64,000 nt of DNA from Boseongicola sp. H5 (GCA_020622165.1 JACNMN010000006.1:62001-126000); one strand, 5' to 3'. Counted from the stretch's first letter, positions 45,075-53,954 are shown. Notes: generated from the sequence alone by a model not told the origin. Numbers and translations: made by a program.

Positions 45075-45102
45075 ATGCGCATACCACTGACTGAATGCGC
45101 AT
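45075..45102. promoter_or_regulatory. Twin ATGCGCAT palindromes upstream of the Rrf2 gene
   Basis: Two copies of the self-complementary octamer ATGCGCAT (45075-45082 and 45095-45102), 20 bp centre to centre, i.e. two helical turns. They lie in the gap between the divergent Rrf2 and broken dnrN genes. A likely operator for the Rrf2 regulator. Confidence 0.55.
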
Positions 45103-45129
45103 CTCAAGTACCGAATAAGGAGCGCGACC

Positions 45130-45543
45130 TTGCGCCTCACCTCCTTCACCGACTACGGCCTGCGCGTGTTGATGCGCATGGCGGGGGGCCCGGATCGTGC
45201 GTTCACCACGGCTGAACTGGCCGACGAATTCCGCGTCTCCCGCAACCACTTGGCCAAGGTGATCTCGGCGCTGGCCGCGGCGGGATACCTGGAAACCCGT
45301 CGCGGCGGCGGCGGCGGTGCGATCCTCGCCCGACCTGCCAACACAATCCGGCTGGGCGATGTGGTGGCGACGCTCGAAACCGACCAGGCGCTGGTGGAGT
45401 GTTTCGCCGCCGACGGCAACGCTTGCACCCTGACGCCGCAGTGCCGTCTCAAGGCCCGGCTCGCCCATGCCGAAGCGGCATTCATCGCCGATCTCAACCG
45501 CAGCACGCTCGCCGATTGCATCTATCGGCCGGTGGAGGTCTGA
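45130..45543 (+). CDS. nsrR: Rrf2-family NO-sensing regulator (NsrR-like)
   Basis: 137 residues, TTG start with AAGGAG upstream. Winged HTH (TTAELADEFRVSRNHLAKVISALAAAGYLETRRG) and the three-Cys Fe-S cluster loop C-x8-C-x5-C (CFAADGNACTLTPQC). The order suits NsrR, which loses repression when NO attacks the cluster. Divergent from the broken dnrN gene, its classic target. Confidence 0.87.
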   Translation: MRLTSFTDYGLRVLMRMAGGPDRAFTTAELADEFRVSRNHLAKVISALAAAGYLETRRGGGGGAILARPANTIRLGDVVATLETDQALVECFAADGNACTLTPQCRLKARLAHAEAAFIADLNRSTLADCIYRPVEV

Positions 45544-45590
45544 AGCCCGCTTCTGTTTCGACAGTAGACGGCCGGAGATACCTGAGTAAT

Positions 45591-45604
45591 TTGATCAGGA
45601 TCAA
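45591..45604. promoter_or_regulatory. FNR/DNR-type box for the ABC transporter operon
   Basis: Perfect TTGAT-CAGG-ATCAA, between the nsrR end and the substrate-binding-protein gene. Confidence 0.8.
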
Positions 45605-45852
45605 GGTGGAGCTGTTGGGGAGGCTTTATCCAGCATCATGAACATACAACCGGGTGACCCATGATCGGAAGCGTCGCCTTGCAGATCGGCGCGGCGTTCA
45701 TCCTTCTTCAGGCGCGGGCCATCGCCTGCGGCGCCGCCTTCCATCTCAGCCGCCTGAAAGGGACGACCTGAGCACACCACCGCCAGCCTTTGCGGCCAGC
45801 CATTCACGCCCCGTCTCGCCGGATGCACCTGGCCCGCAAAGGACCCCAAGCC

Positions 45853-46848
45853 ATGAGCCGACCTTTCCCCATGTCCCGCCGCACCACGCTGTCGCTTGTC
45901 GGCGCCGCCGCAGCGCTGCCTCTGCTGCCGCAACGCGGGCGCGCGCAATCCATCCGCACGCTGGCGCTCCACGGGCCGCCGGCAGGTCCGTCCGTCACGC
46001 TGGCACACGCAGTGGCGACCGGGCGATTCGCGGCCCTAGCGGAGACCACCAGTTTCATCGCCTGGCGCAACCCGGACGAGCTGCGCGCCGGGCTGACCTC
46101 CGGTGACATCGCCCTGTCCGTCGTGCCGGTTCAGGCGGCCGCGAACCTCTACAATCGCGGCTTCCCGATCCGGCTTGCCAACACGATGACCGACGGCCTC
46201 CTCTACATCATCGCCGAGGAGGCGGACATCGCCGCGATCCCCGATCTTGCCGGGCGCCACATCGCCGTGCCGTTCCGCGGCGACACGCCCGAGATCATCC
46301 TTGGCCAGCTTCTCGTCCATCACGGCCTTGATGCCGATGCCGACCTGCAGATCACCTATGCCGGCACGCCGACCGAAGCGATGCAGCTGATGCTGGCCGG
46401 TCGGGTCGATGCCGCGCTGACGACCGAACCATCGACCACCGCCGCCATCCTGCGCGGGCGCGAGGCCGGCAGGTTGCTCCGACGTGCCATCGACCTGCAG
46501 GACGCATGGGGCGAGATGACGGGGGCCGCGCCGGTTCTGCCGCAGGCGGGGCTGGCAGTGACGCAAGGGTTCATGGATCGGAATGGCGCAGTCCTGCCGG
46601 ACCTGCTGGCAGCGCTGGAAGCGGCAACAGCCGATGTCCTGGCCGACCCGCAGACCGCGGCAGCGCACGCGATGGAGGCGCTCGGGATGCCCGCGCCGCT
46701 TCTGGCCGCGTCGATCCCGCACGCCAATCTCGTCGCCCGCCCCGCCGCCGAGGCCCGCGCGGATATCGAGCGGATGCTGAGCGCCATGGCCGGGCCGGAG
46801 ATGGCGCGCATCGGCGGAATGTTGCCGGACGACGCCTTCTATCTCTGA
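45853..46848 (+). CDS. ABC transporter substrate-binding protein, NMT1/SsuA/NrtA-like
   Basis: 331 residues from ATG 45853. Tat-like signal (MSRRTTLSLVGAAAALPLLP), then a type II binding-protein fold (LALHGPPAGPSVTLAHAVATG; AGRHIAVPFRGDTPEIILGQLLVHHGLDADADLQITYAGTPTEAMQLMLAGRVDAALTTEP). Same superfamily as nitrate, sulfonate and thiamine-precursor binders. An FNR box upstream and a second nnrS downstream point to a nitrogen-oxide-linked role; the ligand is unknown. Confidence 0.83.
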   Translation: MSRPFPMSRRTTLSLVGAAAALPLLPQRGRAQSIRTLALHGPPAGPSVTLAHAVATGRFAALAETTSFIAWRNPDELRAGLTSGDIALSVVPVQAAANLYNRGFPIRLANTMTDGLLYIIAEEADIAAIPDLAGRHIAVPFRGDTPEIILGQLLVHHGLDADADLQITYAGTPTEAMQLMLAGRVDAALTTEPSTTAAILRGREAGRLLRRAIDLQDAWGEMTGAAPVLPQAGLAVTQGFMDRNGAVLPDLLAALEAATADVLADPQTAAAHAMEALGMPAPLLAASIPHANLVARPAAEARADIERMLSAMAGPEMARIGGMLPDDAFYL

Positions 46849-46873
46849 GAGCCACCGACCCGAGGTCCATGCC

Positions 46874-47710
46874 ATGCCCAGCGCGACCCGACGCTCCCTG
46901 CTCCATCGCCTCGCCGAGCGCGCGGGCCGCGTGCTGGCGTTTCTCTGGTCGGGTTGGGCGGGCCTCGCCGCGCTCTGTCTGCTGGCCGCCGCCTGGCAGG
47001 CGGGGCACGAGGCATATGGCCCCTTCATCCTGACTTCGCCGCTCGACACCGTGGCAGCGGTGGCGGCGCTGGCGTCCGATCCGGAGGCCTGGGCCATCGG
47101 CGCGCTCACCCTGCAACGGGCAATCACGGGCTTCGTGCTCGTCGCCGCGGCGGGCACCGCGTTGGGTGTTATGGCGGGGTATTCGCCCGCGACCCTGCGG
47201 CTGACGGGTCCGCTGATCACGGTTCTGATGGGCGTACCGCCGATCGCGTGGATCGTACTGGCGATGATTTGGTTCGGCGGATCGGACGCCACCGTCCGCA
47301 CCGTGATCCTGATCTCGGCGCTGCCGGTGGTGTTCATGGGCGCCGCCCGCGGCATCACCACCCGCGACCGCGGCCTCGACCGCATGGCCGAAGCCTTCGG
47401 CGCGGGGCCGGTGCAGCGCTTCCTGACCATTGGGCTGAGGCAGAGCACCACAACGCTCTTTCCCGCCCTGGCCCTTGCGCTCGGGACGGCCTTCAAGGTC
47501 GCGGTGATGGCGGAGCTTCTGGCCAATGCCGGCGGCATCGGCGGCGCGCTTGCCGATGCCCGGATCAACCTCGACATCGCGCAGGCTTTGGCCTGGGTCA
47601 CGGTCTCGGTCGCACTGCTGATCTCCGTCGAATACACGCTCGTGCACCCCGCGAAGGCCGAGGTTGACCGCTGGCGCCGCGCCGCGCAACCCTGGGGGGT
47701 CAAGCGATGA
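46874..47710 (+). CDS. ABC transporter permease, SsuC/NrtB type
   Basis: 278 residues with six transmembrane helices and the EAA loop (DRGLDRMAEAFGAGPVQRFLTIGLRQS). Overlaps the ATPase gene by 4 bp. Partner of the preceding binding protein. Confidence 0.88.
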   Translation: MPSATRRSLLHRLAERAGRVLAFLWSGWAGLAALCLLAAAWQAGHEAYGPFILTSPLDTVAAVAALASDPEAWAIGALTLQRAITGFVLVAAAGTALGVMAGYSPATLRLTGPLITVLMGVPPIAWIVLAMIWFGGSDATVRTVILISALPVVFMGAARGITTRDRGLDRMAEAFGAGPVQRFLTIGLRQSTTTLFPALALALGTAFKVAVMAELLANAGGIGGALADARINLDIAQALAWVTVSVALLISVEYTLVHPAKAEVDRWRRAAQPWGVKR

Positions 47711-48456
47711 CGGCCCTGACGCTCGACGGTGTCGGCCACGCCTATCTGGGCCGCACGATCCTCGAAGACATCGACCTGGCTGTCGCGCCGGGCGAGATCG
47801 TGGCCCTGGTCGGCCCCTCGGGGTGCGGCAAGTCCACCCTCGCCCATATCGCCGCCGGTCTGACCAACCCGCGTACGGGCCGGGTCCGGCGCGGCTATGC
47901 GCGGCATGCGATGATCTTCCAGGATCCCGCGCTCCTGCCCTGGGCGACGACGGCGGGGAACATCGACTATGGCCTCCGGCTTGCCGGTGTGTCCCGCCGA
48001 ACGCGCAGCGCGCGCATCGCGAAGGCCGCCGTTCAGGTCGCGCTGGAGCCGGAGGACCTGCAGAAATTCCCCGTCGAACTGTCGGGCGGCATGCGCCAGC
48101 GCACGGCCATCGCCCGGGCGCTGGCGATAGAGCCGGATTTCATCTTCTTCGACGAGCCATTCACCGCGCTCGACGTGGCGTTGCGCCGCCGGATGCAGGA
48201 TCTTGTCATCGCCACCTGTGCGGCGGGCCGTATCTCGGGCCTTTTCATCACACACGACCTGTCCGAAGCCGCCCGGCTCGCCCATCGCGTCGCGGTGCTC
48301 GACACCCGCGGGCAAGGCATCCTCGGTGAACGCCTGCTTGCCGGTGCGCCCGGGCATCGCTCGGACAAGGCGGTCTTTGCCTGGGTGCAGGCCGCGCTCC
48401 GGCAGGACCCGTTGTTCCGGCATATCCACGATGTCGACGAAAGGCAGATCGCATGA
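47707..48456 (+). CDS. ABC transporter ATPase, SsuB/NrtD type
   Basis: 249 residues. Walker A GPSGCGKST, Q-loop MIFQDPALLPW, signature LSGGMRQRTAIARAL, Walker B FIFFDEPFTALD, H-loop FITHDLSEAARLA. The Q-loop DPALLPW is typical of nitrate/sulfonate/taurine importers. Overlaps the following nnrS gene by 4 bp. Confidence 0.9.
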   Translation: MTALTLDGVGHAYLGRTILEDIDLAVAPGEIVALVGPSGCGKSTLAHIAAGLTNPRTGRVRRGYARHAMIFQDPALLPWATTAGNIDYGLRLAGVSRRTRSARIAKAAVQVALEPEDLQKFPVELSGGMRQRTAIARALAIEPDFIFFDEPFTALDVALRRRMQDLVIATCAAGRISGLFITHDLSEAARLAHRVAVLDTRGQGILGERLLAGAPGHRSDKAVFAWVQAALRQDPLFRHIHDVDERQIA

Positions 48457-49721
48457 GCTGCGGGCCGAACCAGGGGCAACATCGCCCCCTGCCGAAGTCC
48501 CGCGCCGCGGTTCTGGCCGACGAGGGCTTCCGGCTGTTCTTCCTGCTTGGCGCGGTGCACGCCGCGCTTTGGCCGGCGTTCTGGGTGCTGGCGCTTGGCT
48601 TCGATCTGCCGCTCGCCGATCGGGTGCCGCCGTCACTCTGGCATGCACACGAGATGCTGATCGGCGCCTTCGGGGCGGCGCTGATCGGCTTTCTGACCAC
48701 AGCAGCCCCGGAATGGACCGACACCCCGCCGCCGCGCGGGCGCCCGCTCTGGGCGCTGGCGGCGCTCTGGGGGACGGGGCGGATCGTCGGCCTGTTGGGC
48801 TGGGACGGCATGGCCGCCGTCGGCGCGCTGGCCGATCTCGCATGGATGACCGCGCTGATGGTGTTTCTCCTGCGCCTGTCCTGGCGGCGACGCACCGACC
48901 GGCTGCTGTCCTTCGCGGCGTGGCTCGCCCTGCTCATGACCTGCACCGCCGTGGCGCGCTGGGGCTTTCTGGTCGGCGACATCACGCTGGCGAGCCGAGC
49001 CCTCGAATGGGTGGGGCTGGTCTTCCTCGGGCTCCTGGGCCTCGCGCTCGCGCGGATCACCGTGCCCGTCACGAACCTCATCCTCGACCCGACCGAGGCG
49101 ACCTCGCCCTTCCGCCCGCATCCCGGCCGCCTGAACCTCGCCCCCGGCCTCGTGCTGGTTGCTCTGGCGGGCGATGTCGCGGGCCTCGGTCCGATGGTCA
49201 CGGCGTTCCTGATGTTCGGCGCGGGCGCGGCTTTCATGGACCGGATGGGCGAGGCCTTCATTGGCCGCGCAGCGATGCGAGCCGAGATTCTGATGCTCGC
49301 CGGTGCTTCGGCCCTTGCTGGCGCTGGCCTGATGCTGACCGCCGCTGCCCGTTTCGGAGCGCCATGGGACCCCGTAGCGGGCCTGCATGTGGCACTGATG
49401 GGCGGCCTCGGCCTTGCCGTTTATGCCGTTTTCTGCATCGCCGGGCGGCTGCATACCGGCCGCCCGCTCGGCCTGACATGGATCGAGAGGTGGGGCGCCC
49501 TTGCCATCGTCGCCGCCGTCGCCCTGCGCGCCGCGCCCGGTTTCGGCTGGATGCCGCCCGGCTCGATCCACGGGCTGTCGGCCCTGCTCTGGGCAGGCGG
49601 GTTTTTTGGTTGGGCTTGTATTTCCTGGTCGCCATTCTCGCGTCCGGGGTGGGCATCGCCGACAGCGACCCATGCCAAAGCAATCGACCCGGACTCCGCT
49701 TTTCAGGCCGCCGCCGAATAA
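48453..49721 (+). CDS. NnrS family protein (second copy), possible C-terminal frameshift
   Basis: 422 residues as read. NnrS motifs GFRLFFLLGAVHAALWPAFW, LWHAHEMLIGAFGAALIGFLTTAAPEWT, and LGLALARITVPVTNLI with conserved His. At a run of six T (about 49603-49608) the predicted last helix breaks; adding one base restores FFWLGLYFLVAILASGVG, a good membrane helix. Either a recent frameshift or a sequencing error. It is the fourth gene of the ABC operon. Confidence 0.82.
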   Translation: MSCGPNQGQHRPLPKSRAAVLADEGFRLFFLLGAVHAALWPAFWVLALGFDLPLADRVPPSLWHAHEMLIGAFGAALIGFLTTAAPEWTDTPPPRGRPLWALAALWGTGRIVGLLGWDGMAAVGALADLAWMTALMVFLLRLSWRRRTDRLLSFAAWLALLMTCTAVARWGFLVGDITLASRALEWVGLVFLGLLGLALARITVPVTNLILDPTEATSPFRPHPGRLNLAPGLVLVALAGDVAGLGPMVTAFLMFGAGAAFMDRMGEAFIGRAAMRAEILMLAGASALAGAGLMLTAAARFGAPWDPVAGLHVALMGGLGLAVYAVFCIAGRLHTGRPLGLTWIERWGALAIVAAVALRAAPGFGWMPPGSIHGLSALLWAGGFFGWACISWSPFSRPGWASPTATHAKAIDPDSAFQAAAE

Positions 49722-49839
49722 CGACCATGCGTTTCGCAAAGGGCGTGGACCAGGTGTTCTATCGGTATTCCGACAAACGCCTTCAACCTGCCACCTTAGA
49801 AAGCCGGTTTTTCGGGGTCGCAAGGCCCCTGACCGGGCG

Positions 49840-50103
49840 GCCTGCCAAATGGGGCGACGCGTTTCACCGCATGCTGGTGCAGATCACCGGCAACCCCATC
49901 CTGTCGGGATTTCTGAACTTCCTGTAGAGGGTCCGGGTTCGGGTTGCATGGCAGCGGGAGTGGGAAAGAACCTACCGCCGCATCCGGACACAATCGCTCC
50001 GGACACTGCATAGCGACCAGCACCAGCGGATCGTTGATGCGATCGAACGTGATGACGCAGAAGGCGCGTCCATGAAAATGACCGAACACCGGGAAACTAT
50101 TGG
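49840..50103 (+). pseudogene. GntR-family regulator remnant (C-terminal FCD domain)
   Basis: Reads WGDAFHRMLVQITGNPILSGFLNFL, then an in-frame TAG at 49925, then RVAWQREWERTYRRIRTQSL and HSDQHQRIVDAIERDDAEGAS and MKMTEHRETIG. This is the helical FCD ligand-binding domain of FadR/GntR regulators, with its metal-His (DQHQRIVDAI; TEH). The DNA-binding half is gone and the C-terminal half is cut by a stop. It sits at the right end of the island. Confidence 0.75.
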
Positions 50104-50294
50104 GGCCGACACGTCGGGGGCTGCCCGATCAAGGTTTTTCGCCACAGCCAATGGAGCCACACCAAGGTGAAGCGTTCACCCATGGTCCACCTGCCGATGG
50201 CGCGACACAGCACGAGATAAGGCGATGGAACCACGAACACATGGCGCACACGACATACCTTAAAGCATTGAAAAGTAGCTCTAATCCCCACCAT

Positions 50295-50324
50295 CCATCA
50301 TAGGCGCAGTAGACAACCTCGCTG
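50295..50324 (-). repeat. Candidate att site, distal copy
   Basis: Direct-repeat partner of 26861-26890 (25/30 identical). The two mark the ends of the denitrification island. Confidence 0.75.
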
Positions 50325-50351
50325 CCTCGGTGGCTGCGTTCAAGTTCATTC
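50295..50351 (-). pseudogene. Displaced 5' end of dusA
   Basis: ATG at 50351 with GGAG eight bases upstream, reading MNLNAATEAARLSTAPMMD, after which dusA similarity stops abruptly. The last ten codons encode the same peptide as codons 8-17 of intact dusA and differ only at five synonymous third positions. So this is the native start region of a dusA gene cut off by an insertion, about 23.4 kb away in the same orientation. Confidence 0.85.
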
Positions 50352-50577
50352 AAAGATCTCCGTAGGTCCGCCAGCACTTGGGACGGGCCCTCAGTGCACA
50401 CCATAAGCACACGAGAGACGTACCGCCACCCCGCCCCGTAGAACGACAGGCATTCGGCGGCTGTTGGGCGGGTCTGACTCCAATCTCAGTTCCGAAAGTC
50501 GTACCGGTTGTATCCCAATCCTCTATCGCGGTCGTCGCCGAAGAGTTCCAAGGGTGTCTGAACGGCGGTTATTGGAC

Positions 50578-53133
50578 CTACAATCTTGGATCGACTGGCT
50601 CACTTTCCAATGCAAGCACCGCCAATGCACATTCATGCACCTTGGAAAGTGGAAGCCCTTCAACAAACCTATGCAACCCTTCAAACCCGAGTTTGAATTC
50701 CCGTTCTGCAAGCGAGAATTTGCGACCCAACCCGCGTTGGCGGAGGCGTTCGATATTCTCAGGCAGGTCATAGTCGGGACCATAGATAATTCGCAGATAG
50801 TCTCGCCCGCGCACCTTCATTGCTGGCTGGATCAAACCTTTGTCGCCACGCAGGATAAATGCATTGGGTTTGAACACCAGCCCTTCCCCTCCCGAGCCAG
50901 TGTGTTTCATCCACCAGTCAACGACCGTCTCGCGATTAGCCGCATTATTCAGATCAATCCGCTTCCAACCGGTCGTTTGTAGGATCGGATCAGCCTCGGC
51001 CAGCTTGCCCAAGGTTTCCATATGCCAGGTATGGGGCCGATCCGCATGAACGTTGCCTTCGCTCGCCAAGATGTGGAAGGGCGCTATGCGGTAGTCTTCA
51101 ATTCTGTCCGTTGCCCAGCAGTACCCGTCGATTGTCTGCCCCATGAGTTCCGCGTTGGAAAACTGGGTTTCTGCACGTCCGCTCAACGCATCCAGCCCAT
51201 CGATCTCCCCAGCTTTGGAAATTGCCTCGAGCCATGCCGAAGCAGACGACATTGCCGCCGTCACCGTTGGTAGATATTGCCGTTTGAGCAAGTCCTGTGC
51301 TTTGGCGGACCAAGGCATAAGTTCGGCGTCGAGCAGAACCCAATCCGTCTCAAGCTCCTCCCAAAGACCTGACGACAGCATCGCTTTCCCGATCCGCGCG
51401 ACAACCGCGGCTTCTTCGACCTCATCTTTGAAGAAGGGACGCCCGGTCCGTGTATAAATCACGCCTGCTTTGCCGTCTTCGACGCCAAATCGGGCCTTGG
51501 CTGCGTCCGCATCCTTGGCGATCACCAACAAAGCACGCGACCCCATGTGCTTTTCTTCGACTACCAGGTCGGTCACGCCCCGGCCGGCAAAATGGTCCAT
51601 CGCCTGATCGGGATGCTCCAAAAAAGGGCCTTCAGGTGCCGTCGGGCAGGCAGCCATTGTGGGTGGCAGATAGATCAGCCACCTGGGATCAATCGCAAAA
51701 CGGCTCATGACCTCCAATGCTGCAAGACTGTTTTCTTCAGGGATTTGCAGGGTGGACTTGAACCGGGTTTCGATCCGCATCTTGGTCGCATAATCGTCGA
51801 AATAAAGCAGACGGTCATGATCCTGTTGTGCGGACAGGGATTGGTCAGCATCCAAAGGTTTGGCCGGAATCGCGTATTGCGTTTTTGCCGGAACGGAAAC
51901 CGTTTCCCGCTCGGGCCACCGCAATGCCGTAAGCTTGCCGCCAAAGACGCATCCCGTGTCGATGCACATGGTGTGGTTCAGCCATTCGGCTTCCGCCATT
52001 GGCGTATGGCCAAAAACGACATCTGCCTTGCCACGGTAATCGCGCGCCCATTCCAAACGCACGGGCAGGCCAAACTCATCAACTTCGCCAGTTGTCTCGC
52101 CGAACATCGCGAAATTACGTACATGACCGGAGCCGCGCCCGTGCATTTCTTCTTTCAGGCCGGCGTGGGCAATGACCAGCTTGCCATCGGCCAACCAGGC
52201 ATGAGAGCGCAAATCCCAAATGAAGTCCGAGACCCGTTTGCGGAAGGTCTCCGAGGTTTTTTCAAGCTCAGAAACGGTAAGATCCAATCCATGCGCCTGC
52301 GTCACATTCCGGCCCTTCAACCATTTATTCAGCTTGAAGTCGTGGTTGCCAATCACGCAGCGGCCAGAGCCTTCATCGCACATGCCCATCACAAGGCGCA
52401 AAGCATCCAGATTGCGCGGCCCCCGGTCGGTGATGTCGCCGACAAAAAACGCTGTACGGCCTTCCGAATGACGGGCGCGGATCAGGTCTTCGGAATCCAC
52501 CTCGAATGGGTCTATCACGTATCCGAGTTTTCCCAGCAGTTCGGTCAACTCATCAAAGCAGCCGTGGACGTCACCGATGATGTCAAAGGGACCATGATCA
52601 GTGCGGTTGTCCGTCCAAAGCGGTTCGCGGATAATCTCCAGCGCATCCACTTCCTCGGGGGACTTCATGATCTGAACTTGACGGAAGCCCTCTTTCTGCA
52701 AGCCGCGCACGCCTCGTCTGAGTGACTTGGCATGATTGCGTGCCACGTGTTCCCCAAAGTCGCGGTTAGGGCGGTTTTGATTGCGTTCATGGCAAATCCT
52801 GGGGTCGATATCGAACACCAGCGCCACCGGAAGCGCATGATATTTACGCGCGAGCTGCACGAGCTTTGCTCGATCCTCACGTTTAACTGATGTGGCGTCA
52901 ATTACTGTCATCAACCTGCGCTTCAGCCGAACGGCCGCTGTGTAATCGAGCAGGTCAAAAGCATCGGCAGTTGCTGCAAGATCGGTTTCATCGTCCGAAA
53001 CAATCGCCCGGCAGGCATCAGACGACACAATCTCAGTTTCCAGAAAATGCTTGCGCGCAAAGCTGGACTTGCCTGAGCCGGTGGCCCCGATCAGGACAAC
53101 AAGAGCGAAATCGGGGATGGATATCTTGGTCAT
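50578..53133 (-). CDS. pnkp: Polynucleotide kinase-phosphatase-ligase Pnkp
   Basis: 851 residues, the normal three-domain length. Kinase P-loop GATGSGKSSFARKHF (residues about 17-31); metallophosphatase motifs GDVHGCFDEL, GDITDRGP and GNHDFKL (about 190-270); C-terminal adenylyltransferase with the Lys nucleophile in VVEEKHMGSRALLV and motif EGLVFKPNAF. Pnkp heals 2',3'-cyclic phosphate/5'-OH RNA breaks and, with Hen1, seals them. It overlaps rlaP by 4 bp and ends the minus-strand operon. Confidence 0.95.
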   Translation of the reverse strand: MTKISIPDFALVVLIGATGSGKSSFARKHFLETEIVSSDACRAIVSDDETDLAATADAFDLLDYTAAVRLKRRLMTVIDATSVKREDRAKLVQLARKYHALPVALVFDIDPRICHERNQNRPNRDFGEHVARNHAKSLRRGVRGLQKEGFRQVQIMKSPEEVDALEIIREPLWTDNRTDHGPFDIIGDVHGCFDELTELLGKLGYVIDPFEVDSEDLIRARHSEGRTAFFVGDITDRGPRNLDALRLVMGMCDEGSGRCVIGNHDFKLNKWLKGRNVTQAHGLDLTVSELEKTSETFRKRVSDFIWDLRSHAWLADGKLVIAHAGLKEEMHGRGSGHVRNFAMFGETTGEVDEFGLPVRLEWARDYRGKADVVFGHTPMAEAEWLNHTMCIDTGCVFGGKLTALRWPERETVSVPAKTQYAIPAKPLDADQSLSAQQDHDRLLYFDDYATKMRIETRFKSTLQIPEENSLAALEVMSRFAIDPRWLIYLPPTMAACPTAPEGPFLEHPDQAMDHFAGRGVTDLVVEEKHMGSRALLVIAKDADAAKARFGVEDGKAGVIYTRTGRPFFKDEVEEAAVVARIGKAMLSSGLWEELETDWVLLDAELMPWSAKAQDLLKRQYLPTVTAAMSSASAWLEAISKAGEIDGLDALSGRAETQFSNAELMGQTIDGYCWATDRIEDYRIAPFHILASEGNVHADRPHTWHMETLGKLAEADPILQTTGWKRIDLNNAANRETVVDWWMKHTGSGGEGLVFKPNAFILRGDKGLIQPAMKVRGRDYLRIIYGPDYDLPENIERLRQRGLGRKFSLAEREFKLGFEGLHRFVEGLPLSKVHECALAVLALESEPVDPRL

Positions 53134-53954
53134 GTCGCCTCCCCTTCGAAAGGTGCTTCGTTGACGATCTGCCGCAACAACGCGTCGCCTTCTGCCATCA
53201 AATCTGGCCGTTCACCCTGTTTTGCCACGACCTCAGCCCAGCCGATCTGATCGTGGACAAAAGCATCAATCATAGGAATACGAGCACCACGCCCGATCTC
53301 TTTGGCCGCAGATTTCAGGGCCAGTAGCCCTTTGATATGTTCGATGAGTTCTCGACCCAGAGACTGACCCTCGACAAGGGCCTGCAGGTTCATGGGTGGC
53401 GGGACCGAGGGGTCTTGCCTGATCCACGAGATCGCCAGAGCGGGCCGCAGGATGTAGAAGTATTTCTTCAAAGACACATCCGGGTTGTCCCCGACATGCA
53501 TGTCCCATTGCTTCACCGCCAGGTTGCGATAGTGATGCAGGCAGCTTTCACCAAATGTGGTTTTGTCCGCAAATCGGATCAGACGGTCACAGACCGCATC
53601 ATTCCAGCGATACCGGATCGGGCTCGACAGCCATTCCAGCAACACCGGATTGGGCTTGATCAGAAGGCCAAGCGCTTTGCGAATATCCCAGCCGTTGATG
53701 TCCCAGTCGCCTTCGATGGGCAGTTCTATGACATCGCGACCGGGTTCAATGCTGAGATACCAGTCAGGCTGGCGGGCATAGATGAAACGCACATCGTAAT
53801 CGCTGTCGGGCGACGGAAATCCCCAAGCACGGCTGCCGCTTTCGATGGCAAAGAGGATACGCACACCATGATCGGCCTCCAAGGCAGTTAGCTTGGATTG
53901 AATGATCGCTTCGATATCCGGCTCTACGGATGGGACAAAAATAGGCAGGCTCAT
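53130..53954 (-). CDS. RlaP-like predicted nucleotidyltransferase
   Basis: 274 residues. DNA-polymerase-beta-superfamily active site GSRAWGFPSPDSDYDVRFIY (Gly-Ser, then Asp-x-Asp), then a helical C-terminal domain with LKKYFYILRPALAISWI. RlaP (YcgL-type) proteins occur with RNA ligases and are proposed to add or edit nucleotides at broken RNA ends. It sits between hen1 and pnkp with 4-bp overlaps on both sides, so it is an integral member of this repair set. Confidence 0.87.
   Translation of the reverse strand: MSLPIFVPSVEPDIEAIIQSKLTALEADHGVRILFAIESGSRAWGFPSPDSDYDVRFIYARQPDWYLSIEPGRDVIELPIEGDWDINGWDIRKALGLLIKPNPVLLEWLSSPIRYRWNDAVCDRLIRFADKTTFGESCLHHYRNLAVKQWDMHVGDNPDVSLKKYFYILRPALAISWIRQDPSVPPPMNLQALVEGQSLGRELIEHIKGLLALKSAAKEIGRGARIPMIDAFVHDQIGWAEVVAKQGERPDLMAEGDALLRQIVNEAPFEGEAT

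Larger units (their letters stand above)
50126..50577. other. Junction region between the island and the RNA-repair locus
   Basis: No complete gene. It holds the displaced dusA 5' end (50295-50351). The rest (50126-50290 and 50352-50577) has short frames without motifs I recognise. Confidence 0.6.

Noticed and set aside
46036-48843. Long minus-strand open frame across the ABC transporter genes
   Set aside because: Low-complexity Arg/Ala/Ser composition typical of antisense frames in high-GC DNA; the plus-strand genes have motifs and overlaps.
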